Shown: positions 1 to 6,075 of the stretch, piece after piece
Layout: each line of letters starts with the position of its first letter
Position numbering within the stretch: the stretch's first letter is position 1
Assembly: GCA_033763355.1 (NCBI GenBank)
Contig: JANRKT010000340.1
Coordinates: 1-6,075 of the forward strand
DNA: 6,075 nt
Source of the DNA: JANRKT01 sp033763355
GTDB lineage: Bacteria; Bacteroidota; Bacteroidia; Chitinophagales; Chitinophagaceae
Direction of reading: 5' to 3'
Translations under genes and position numbers: made by a program
The notes under the pieces: generated by a model
Told to the model about the DNA's origin: nothing
Database searches by the model: none
What the model saw: the letters and a program-made list of their open reading frames with translations, nothing else

Positions 1-31
1 ACAACGATAAACAAGAAATCAGAAACCAATC

Positions 32-562
32 ATGACCATCGGCCAAAACTTTTTAGATACCGCTATTAAAAGGGTAAGCTATTACAAAGAACTCGGCAAT
101 AAAACTTTTGAGCAGCTTGCAGATTCTGATTTTTATTGGCAACCCAATGAGTCATCCAACAGCATTGCCATCATCATTCAGCACATGGCAGGCAACATGC
201 TCAGCCGCTGGACGAATTTTCTTTCTGAAGACGGTGAAAAAGAATGGCGCAAAAGAGATGAAGAATTTGAACAGAGGAACCTTGACAGGAAAGAATTACT
301 GGCTTTATGGGAAAAAGGCTGGGCCTGTTTTCTTGATGCTTTAAAACAACTGAAGGAAGAAGACCTTTTAAAAAAGATTTATATCCGCAGCGAACCGCTT
401 ACTGTAACTGATGCCATCAACCGCCAGCTGGCGCACTATCCTTATCATGTTGGGCAGATTGTTTACATTGGGCGGATGATAAAAGATACGGAATGGAAGA
501 ACCTTTCTATACCCAAAGGTCAATCGCAGCAGTATAACAGGCACATGGATAAACAGAAATAA
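32..562 (+). CDS. DinB-like protein, DUF1572 family
   Basis: Complete gene of 176 residues with an ATG start and TAA stop. The protein looks like a DinB/YfiT-fold four-helix bundle of the DUF1572 group. Seen in the sequence: a helical N-terminus (about 5-32), the segment IIIQHMAGNMLSRW with His51, a charged stretch EKEWRKRDEEFEQRN (69-83) typical of this subgroup, a middle helix (about 86-112), and the C-terminal LAHYPYHVGQIVYIGR with His135 and His139. In DinB-fold proteins three histidines spaced like this (one early, then HxxxH late) bind a divalent metal. The family's reaction is unknown; relatives include DNA-damage-inducible proteins and thiol-dependent transferases, and no substrate can be named here. 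There is no signal peptide, so it is probably cytoplasmic. Length is normal for the family. The upstream bases are A-rich with no Shine-Dalgarno sequence, as is usual in Bacteroidota. The next gene starts 66 bases downstream on the same strand. The family call is firm; the function is open. Confidence 0.88.
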   Translation: MTIGQNFLDTAIKRVSYYKELGNKTFEQLADSDFYWQPNESSNSIAIIIQHMAGNMLSRWTNFLSEDGEKEWRKRDEEFEQRNLDRKELLALWEKGWACFLDALKQLKEEDLLKKIYIRSEPLTVTDAINRQLAHYPYHVGQIVYIGRMIKDTEWKNLSIPKGQSQQYNRHMDKQK

Positions 563-628
563 CCCCGAAATTATTCACAGGGTTTCCCCATGCTGCAATT
601 GAATTGAATTTCATTGTATCCTTGCGGA

Positions 629-1258
629 ATGTGTAAAAACCTCTTACTCGTTTTACTGCCTGTTTTTATCACCACATTATCATTTTCCCAGGTCCGGTTT
701 GGGTTAAAGGCGGGTTTGAATTACAGCTCTGCTTATGTGAAGACCCCCTCAGGTGCAAAACCGGATGTAAAAGGCGGACAGGGGTTTCATCTTGGAGCAC
801 AACTTAAAATTCCGTTTGAAGTAAAATTGTTTTTCGTGCCGCAGTTGCAGTACAGCTACAAATCTTTCAACATTAAATACATTAACGCCGATACCTTCAG
901 CAATAAGCTGAGCTACCACTACGCCGAAATCCCTTTACTTTTTCAGCTGGATACAAGGGAAGACCACCTTGGCTGGTTTTTCCAGTTTGGGCCTTCATTC
1001 TCTATAGCCATGAAGGGAAGGGATGAGGTTAAAAAGATAAACGGGAATACCAGTTCACGTTCAACCAAATTTGCATTTAACGCTTATGGCCGCCTTGAAG
1101 CAAACGCCGTATTAAATGCGGGCCACCGTTTCAGGAATAACATGGCCATTACAGGCGGCTATGCGCTGGGCATGGGCTCTGTGGTTGATGATGACTTCGG
1201 CCCGGTCATCAAGCCGCGTATGTTTACGGTTAGTCTGCATTACTGGCCGGGCAAATAA
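629..1258 (+). CDS. Outer-membrane beta-barrel protein, PorT/OMP_b-brl_2-like
   Basis: Complete gene of 209 residues from the ATG at 629. The same frame also has a TTG at 614, which would add five residues (MYPCG). ATG is preferred because it places a lysine directly before the hydrophobic core and gives a textbook signal peptide, MCKNLLLVLLPVFITTLSFS, with likely cleavage after Ser20 or Gln21. The mature protein opens with VRFGLKAGLNYSS, the first-strand pattern of PorT-type barrels. It continues as alternating polar/hydrophobic strands with Gly/Tyr/Phe-rich turns: FHLGAQLKIPF (53-63), FFVPQLQYSYKSF (68-80), YHYAEIPLLFQL (96-107), LGWFFQFGPSFSIA (114-127). It ends in the strand FTVSLHYWPGK. 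About eight strands are expected, consistent with a small outer-membrane barrel. Members of this broad family are mostly uncharacterised; PorT itself is linked to type IX secretion, but this fold alone does not show that role, so no symbol is given. No lipobox is present. The gene stands apart from tamB by 173 bases. Confidence 0.85.
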   Translation: MCKNLLLVLLPVFITTLSFSQVRFGLKAGLNYSSAYVKTPSGAKPDVKGGQGFHLGAQLKIPFEVKLFFVPQLQYSYKSFNIKYINADTFSNKLSYHYAEIPLLFQLDTREDHLGWFFQFGPSFSIAMKGRDEVKKINGNTSSRSTKFAFNAYGRLEANAVLNAGHRFRNNMAITGGYALGMGSVVDDDFGPVIKPRMFTVSLHYWPGK

Positions 1259-1380
1259 GTGCTTTTTACCCCTCATGCTGTAACATTTATTTTTCTTTTA
1301 CCGGACAGGCCGCAAAAAAAATCATAAACAATCTCTAATACCTTACAGTTGCGGATTTAAAGACCCCTTTTGGTACTGAA

Positions 1381-1411
1381 TTTGCCTGTCAATGGTGATT
1401 CCCTATTTTTA
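1381..1411 (+). promoter_or_regulatory. Candidate Bacteroidota-type promoter for tamB
   Basis: TTTG at 1381-1384 is followed, after exactly 19 bases, by TATTTTTA at 1404-1411. This matches the Bacteroidota arrangement TTTG-N19/21-TAnnTTTG with one mismatch, in the last base of the -7 box. Transcription would be expected to begin a few bases past 1411, roughly 1415-1421, just upstream of the CTG at 1432. The rest of the 173-base gap between the barrel gene and tamB (1259-1431) shows T- and A-rich stretches but no convincing terminator hairpin, RNA gene or repeat. Such AT-rich boxes arise by chance in this base composition, so the call is tentative. Confidence 0.4.
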
Positions 1412-1431
1412 CAAGATTAAACTCCCGTTGC

Positions 1432-4400
1432 CTGAAAAAATTCCTGAAGATACTGGGTCGGCTGCTGCTGGTTTTGCTGCTTTTGCTGGTGGTGGCAGCC
1501 ATACTCATCAATACGGAATGGGCGCAGAATATACTCGTAACACAGGTCACCAAAAAACTTTCCAAATCGCTTCATACCAAAGTTCAGGTTAAAAGGGTAA
1601 GCTTTTCGCTCTTCAACCGAATGTACCTTGAGGGAACATTTGTGGAAGACCGTAACCGCGACACGCTCTTGTATGCAGGCGCCGTAAAAGTGGCCATTAC
1701 CGACTGGTTTTTTATAAAAGACCAGGCCGAACTGCAATACATCGGCCTTGATGATGCAGTAATTAAAATGCACCGCACAGATTCAGTATGGAATTACCAG
1801 TTTCTCGTTGACTACTTCAGCAGCCCCAAAAAAGACACTGCAAAAAAAGAAGGTATTGAAATGATGCTGAAAAAAGCAGTGCTCAATAATGTTACTTTCA
1901 AAAAAACTGATGAATGGGTGGGCCAGGATATGACGGTACACATCAAATACCTTGATGCCGACGGCGAAGACATTAATTTTAAAAAGAAGAAAATATTCAT
2001 CAATTCGCTGCGCATTGACAAACCTTATTTTGCCTTGTACGATTACGAAGGCAAAAGACCAAAAAGACCTGCAAAAGCAAAATCAAAAAATAATCCGCTT
2101 CAGGATGATGTAAACGACTGGGATGTTCTGGTAAAAGACATTGTACTGAAAGATGGCACATTTAAGAATGATAAGCAAACCGGCCGGCAGCCGTACGATT
2201 ATTTTGACGGCAACCACATTCAGTTCAGTTCCATCAATGCCACTTTTAAAAACACAAGCTGGTATAAAGACACGGTTGAAACCGATATGCAGTTAAGCAC
2301 AAAAGAAAGAAGCGGCTTTACGGTAAACTCACTCTCATCCCGTTTAAAAATTCATCCCGGAGGGATGATTTTTGATAAACTCGATATTAAAACCCCCAAC
2401 AGCCGGTTGCGGAATTTTTATGCCATGCGGTATGATGATTTTGATGAGGACATGAAACGTTTCCTGCACCAGGTGAAACTGGAAGGCCGGTTTACCGGCA
2501 GCAACTTAAGCTCTGATGACCTGGCTTATTTTGCACCGGAATTAAAAAAATGGAAAAGGAATATCCGCATTGAAGGCAATGTTTATGGAACCATTGATAA
2601 CCTTACCGCAAGAAATTTTATAGTAGAAGCGGGGAAAGATTCAAGGCTGAATGGCGATATAAAAATGACAGGGCTGCCCGACATCGAAAAAACCTATATC
2701 AGTTTCCGCTCAAACGATTTCAGGACAACATATGAAGATGCTGTTAACATGGTACCCGAAATAAAAGATATAAAACAGCCCAACCTTGCAGAATTGGGTT
2801 ACCTAAAGTTCAAAGGCACATTTACCGGTTATTTGCGTGACTTTATTACTTACGGTACCATAGAAACAAAACTGGGAACGGTAAACACTGACATCAACAT
2901 GAAACTGCCGGAAGGCGGGCTGCCCAATTACAGCGGTAAGATCAATACCACTTCTTTTAACCTCGGTAGTTTTATTGGGAACAACAAACTGGGAACAATC
3001 GCTTTTAATGGCAGCATCAAAGGAGAGGGGTTTAACCCCAATTCTTCTGTTGTTGATGTGGATGGCAAGGTAGAAGAGTTCCAGTTTAACAATTACACTT
3101 ATCATAACATCAATGTAAAAGGTAGCCTTCAGAAAAATTTATTTGAGGGCAAAATTGGTATTGATGACCCCAATGTAAAAGCTACTGCGGACGGCAGTAT
3201 TGATTTTAAAGGCGATCAGCCCGAGTTCAACCTTTTTGCAGAAATACTGCGCAGCGACCTGAAAGCGCTGAACCTGAGCAAAGGCGATTTTAAAGTGCTG
3301 GGTAAATACCAGATGAACTTTAAAGGAAAAACCATTGACGATTTTCTCGGCAATGCATCGCTGTATGATGTGGCCATTACCAAAAACGACCAGACCTACA
3401 TTTTTGATTCATTGCTGCTGAGCTCTGACATAGAGGATAACCGCAAAACAATCAGGCTAAGGAACAATGATATTGACGCTTCCATTTCGGGGCAGTTTTC
3501 ATTGAAAGATTTGCCCAATACCGTAGCTTCTTATCTCAGCAAATATTACCCGGCATATATCAATGCCCCCAAAAACCTTCCCGGGAAACAAAGTTTTTCT
3601 TTTCATGCAGACGTGAAAGATATTGACCAGTACCTCCAGTTGGTTGACCCTTACCTGCAGGGTTTTGATTATACCAGCATTGATGGCAACATCAATACCA
3701 TAGACAGTTCTTTTAACATTAATGTTGCTGTACCACATGCCGCCTACAAAAAATATGAACTGAACGATTTTGTGCTGAAAGGTGTCGGCAACTTAGACAG
3801 TTTAAAAGTAAATGCACGTACAGGGGTAATAGTGGTAAACGACAGCCTGCGTTTTCCATCCACAAGCCTTTCCATTGCTTCTGCCGGCAACATATCAGAC
3901 CTGAACATTACAACAGGCGCCACTCAAACGCTTACTTCGGCCAATCTTTCAGCAAGGGTTACCAACCTCAGGGACGGGGCAAGGATACATTTCAATCCAT
4001 CTTCACTGGTATTAAACCAGAAAACATGGAGAATTGAAAGGGATGGAGAATTGACCATCAGCCGTTCACTGGTTGATGCAAGTGAAATTATGTTTACCAA
4101 CGGCGACCAGGAAATTTCACTTTCATCTATACCATCTGAAATCGGCAACAGCAACGACATTATTGTTTCTTTAAGGAGGGTAAACCTCGGCGACTTCCTT
4201 CCTTTTGTAATAACCAACCCGAGGATTGAAGGCATTACAAGCGGTGAAGTAACCATTGAGGACCCCTTTAACAAGCTAAGGGTTTATGTAAATGCGCAAA
4301 CAGATCAAACGCGTTTTGAAAACGATTCCATTGGCATCATATCACTCAACGGTTTCTGGGATAACAGCGCAAAAAAATCCACTTACCATCTTATCTCGGC

Positions 4401-6075
4401 CAATAAAGAACATTTCTTTACCATTAACGGCTCGCTTGACCTGAAAGATTCACTTAACCAGCGGATTGATGCAACAGCTGACATTGAAAATACCACACTT
4501 AAAATGATTGAACGTTACCTCGCAACTATTTTCGGCGACCTTAAAGGAAATGTTTCAGGTAAACTGCGGGTGGTGGGCAACATACGTGAACCCGATATTA
4601 TCGGCACAGCAAAAGTAAAAGGGGGCGGCATGAAAGTTTTATACACCAACTGCTATTACTCCTTTGATGATGCAACAGTAGAGTTCAGGCCCGATGAAAT
4701 TGATTTTGGTTCCATAACCGTCCGTGATAAGTTTAAAAATATGGCAACGGTTGGCGGCACATTAAAACATCATTTCTTCAGGGATTTTGCATACGACATC
4801 AGGTCCAATACAAGAAAACTGTTGTTATTGAATACTACGCGGATGGACAACAGCACCTTTTGGGGAACGGCAATTGGCAGGGCTGCATTTGTTTTCAGTG
4901 GCCCGCAAAAAGACATGAAAATGTATGTGAATGCCGAACCTGTTGACAGCTCTGTAATGTTCATCAATACCTCCACCAGTTCTAAAAACAAAGGAGAAGT
5001 AGATTACATTATCTGGAGACAATATGGAAGGGAAATGAATACGGATTCATTGCTGAAAGAGTCAAGCAGCCTTGCAATTGACCTTGATTTAAGCTCAAAT
5101 CCCTATCTTAAAGTAAACGTAATATTGGATGAACTTACAGGTGATATCATTTCTGCAACAGGCAACGGTAATATTAAACTGCATACAGCCACAGCAGAAC
5201 CCATGACGCTGAACGGAAGGTACAATGTGCTGCGGGGTGATTATAATTTCAATTTCCAGGATATATTCAAAAAACCTTTCGTGCTGGAGCCGGGATCAAA
5301 CAGCACCATCAGCTGGTCCGGAGACCCTTACAATGCAGACCTTAATATAACAGCTAAATATGTGGCTGATAAAGTGCAGATGAGTACATTGTTTCCCGAA
5401 AGCATTTCGGGTGTTTCAAGCGGTAACAGCAATTTACTAAAAGAAGTGAGTGATGTAGAGGTAATCTGCAACCTTACAGGAACATTGCAGCAGCCTGAAC
5501 CGCATTTTATCATCCAGTTGCCGTCAAACAGCGCTCTTAAAACAAACGGGGAAGTTGATTCGAAACTCCGTACCATAAACCGGGATGCCAATGAAGCCAG
5601 CAAACAGGCAACCTATCTTATCGTATTCAAAAGCTTTGCCCCCGAAGCGGCTGTTGTTACCAATGAGGTAAACGAAGGGCTCATTAACACCACCATATCA
5701 GGTGTTATAAATGGGATACTTGCAAGCAGTGTAAAAAACTTTTTTTATAAAGTGTTTGGCAACAGTTTCGGGGTTAATTTCAATTATTCAAGGGTAAGCA
5801 GTTATTCAGGCCTGAGCGGAACCAGCCAAAGCAATAATGCAGATACCCGGGAAAACGTGAGCCTGCAGTTTATTAAATCTATACTTAACAACAAACTTAC
5901 CATCAGCTTTGGCAGCGATTTTAATTTTGCTGCTGTAAGCCAGTCGCAAACGGGACAGAGCGTACAGCCCTTTTTATTTTTACCCGATGTAACTGCAGAA
6001 TACAGGATAACGCCCGATGGTAAACTCCGTGCATCTTTCTTTTACAAAAGCAGTTTTGATGTGCTGTCATCTTCC
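1432..6075 (+). CDS. tamB: TamB-like translocation/assembly protein (DUF490), 3' end cut by window
   Basis: One open frame of at least 1548 codons with no stop before the window edge. Residue numbers count from the CTG at 1432. Residues 1-3 (L/M-K-K) plus FLKILGRLLLVLLLLLVV and AAILI form a single signal-anchor helix (about 4-26) with positive charges on the cytoplasmic side. An AsmA-like segment follows (about 27-200; NTEWAQNILVTQVTKKLSKS, then TDWFFIKDQAELQYIGLDDA). Next are a Lys/Pro-rich, probably disordered linker (206-222) and a very long run of short beta strands typical of the TamB beta-groove, including SGKINTTSFNLGSFIGN near 500. The DUF490 domain fills about 1040-1548, with FDDATVEFRPDEIDFGSI, LAIDLDLSSNPYLKV (from 1214), YNVLRGDYNFNFQDIFKKPF (from 1264) and SWSGDPYNADLNITAKY. 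TamB proteins span the periplasm and, with an Omp85 partner (TamA, or the lipoprotein-type TamL in Bacteroidota), act in outer-membrane protein assembly and probably phospholipid transport. No partner gene is visible here. The tail has the strand-rich ending of Bacteroidota homologues, so few codons are probably missing. The start is uncertain: this frame is closed by TGA at 1396-1398 and has no ATG until 1621. Its first TTG/GTG codons (1474, 1483, 1489, 1492) lie inside the membrane helix, so CTG 1432 is proposed. Confidence 0.9.
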   Translation, partial: MKKFLKILGRLLLVLLLLLVVAAILINTEWAQNILVTQVTKKLSKSLHTKVQVKRVSFSLFNRMYLEGTFVEDRNRDTLLYAGAVKVAITDWFFIKDQAELQYIGLDDAVIKMHRTDSVWNYQFLVDYFSSPKKDTAKKEGIEMMLKKAVLNNVTFKKTDEWVGQDMTVHIKYLDADGEDINFKKKKIFINSLRIDKPYFALYDYEGKRPKRPAKAKSKNNPLQDDVNDWDVLVKDIVLKDGTFKNDKQTGRQPYDYFDGNHIQFSSINATFKNTSWYKDTVETDMQLSTKERSGFTVNSLSSRLKIHPGGMIFDKLDIKTPNSRLRNFYAMRYDDFDEDMKRFLHQVKLEGRFTGSNLSSDDLAYFAPELKKWKRNIRIEGNVYGTIDNLTARNFIVEAGKDSRLNGDIKMTGLPDIEKTYISFRSNDFRTTYEDAVNMVPEIKDIKQPNLAELGYLKFKGTFTGYLRDFITYGTIETKLGTVNTDINMKLPEGGLPNYSGKINTTSFNLGSFIGNNKLGTIAFNGSIKGEGFNPNSSVVDVDGKVEEFQFNNYTYHNINVKGSLQKNLFEGKIGIDDPNVKATADGSIDFKGDQPEFNLFAEILRSDLKALNLSKGDFKVLGKYQMNFKGKTIDDFLGNASLYDVAITKNDQTYIFDSLLLSSDIEDNRKTIRLRNNDIDASISGQFSLKDLPNTVASYLSKYYPAYINAPKNLPGKQSFSFHADVKDIDQYLQLVDPYLQGFDYTSIDGNINTIDSSFNINVAVPHAAYKKYELNDFVLKGVGNLDSLKVNARTGVIVVNDSLRFPSTSLSIASAGNISDLNITTGATQTLTSANLSARVTNLRDGARIHFNPSSLVLNQKTWRIERDGELTISRSLVDASEIMFTNGDQEISLSSIPSEIGNSNDIIVSLRRVNLGDFLPFVITNPRIEGITSGEVTIEDPFNKLRVYVNAQTDQTRFENDSIGIISLNGFWDNSAKKSTYHLISANKEHFFTINGSLDLKDSLNQRIDATADIENTTLKMIERYLATIFGDLKGNVSGKLRVVGNIREPDIIGTAKVKGGGMKVLYTNCYYSFDDATVEFRPDEIDFGSITVRDKFKNMATVGGTLKHHFFRDFAYDIRSNTRKLLLLNTTRMDNSTFWGTAIGRAAFVFSGPQKDMKMYVNAEPVDSSVMFINTSTSSKNKGEVDYIIWRQYGREMNTDSLLKESSSLAIDLDLSSNPYLKVNVILDELTGDIISATGNGNIKLHTATAEPMTLNGRYNVLRGDYNFNFQDIFKKPFVLEPGSNSTISWSGDPYNADLNITAKYVADKVQMSTLFPESISGVSSGNSNLLKEVSDVEVICNLTGTLQQPEPHFIIQLPSNSALKTNGEVDSKLRTINRDANEASKQATYLIVFKSFAPEAAVVTNEVNEGLINTTISGVINGILASSVKNFFYKVFGNSFGVNFNYSRVSSYSGLSGTSQSNNADTRENVSLQFIKSILNNKLTISFGSDFNFAAVSQSQTGQSVQPFLFLPDVTAEYRITPDGKLRASFFYKSSFDVLSSS

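Noticed and set aside
108..344. Plus-strand open frame of 78 codons inside the DinB-like gene
   Set aside because: It is an out-of-frame shadow. The overlapping 176-residue frame carries the DUF1572 motifs and metal-site histidines.
561..586. Possible terminator after the DinB-like gene: AACCC (561-565) pairing with GGGTT (580-584)
   Set aside because: Only a five-pair stem with a 14-base loop and no proper T tract, so it is no better than chance.
597..610. Short tandem ATTGA-type repeat before the barrel gene
   Set aside because: Two copies of five bases in AT-rich intergenic DNA is expected by chance.
605..624. TGAATTTC (605-612) and TATCCTTG (617-624) as a -7 box for the barrel gene
   Set aside because: Neither has a TTTG or TTG at the right distance upstream, and the second would place the transcription start on the start codon itself.
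1266..1299. TTAC/GTAA inverted repeat followed by a T-rich run after the barrel gene
   Set aside because: A four-pair stem with a ten-base loop is too weak to call a terminator, although the T-rich run at about 1285-1299 is real.
1392..1592. Open frame with an ATG at 1392 coding for 66 residues
   Set aside because: It overlaps the 5' end of tamB in another frame and has a low-complexity Ala/Gly-rich translation produced by the leucine codons of the membrane helix. It is only of interest as a possible alternative tamB start.
1417..5603. Several minus-strand open frames of 64-118 codons (for example 1417-1773, 3924-4274, 5328-5603)
   Set aside because: All lie antisense within the tamB frame, have no recognisable domains or family motifs, and overlap one another. 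They are shadows of the coding strand.

Overview
The window looks like chromosomal DNA from a member of the Bacteroidota, most likely a Chitinophagaceae-type bacterium. The evidence is the gene content (a DUF1572 DinB-like protein, a PorT-type outer-membrane barrel, and a Bacteroidota-style TamB with an N-terminal AsmA-like part and a C-terminal DUF490 domain), the moderate GC content, the lack of clear Shine-Dalgarno sequences, and a TTTG-N19-TAnnTTT-type promoter. The genus assignment is an inference from family resemblance, not a database result.

Layout: all three genes are on the + strand. (1) 32-562 is a complete DinB/DUF1572-family small protein with the three-histidine metal-site pattern. 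(2) 629-1258 is a complete secreted beta-barrel protein of the PorT/OMP_b-brl_2 type. (3) From about 1432 to the right edge is one uninterrupted frame of at least 1548 codons encoding a TamB-like translocation/assembly protein. It occupies about three quarters of the window and is cut off by the window end, probably only a few tens of codons short of its stop. I translated this frame codon by codon and met no internal stop. The short open frames antisense to or overlapping this gene are shadows of it.

Functionally, TamB is an inner-membrane-anchored protein that spans the periplasm and acts in outer-membrane biogenesis, and the barrel protein upstream is the kind of outer-membrane protein such machinery serves. 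There is no sign that they form a dedicated operon: a 173-base gap containing a plausible promoter separates them. The DinB-like gene has no evident functional link to either.

I see no mobile element, CRISPR array, RNA gene or unusual multi-gene system. The one real oddity is the 5' end of tamB. Its natural N-terminus has no ATG, GTG or TTG codon, so it must use a rare start (CTG at 1432 fits best), a start inside the membrane helix, or a one-base frame change at an A6 run.
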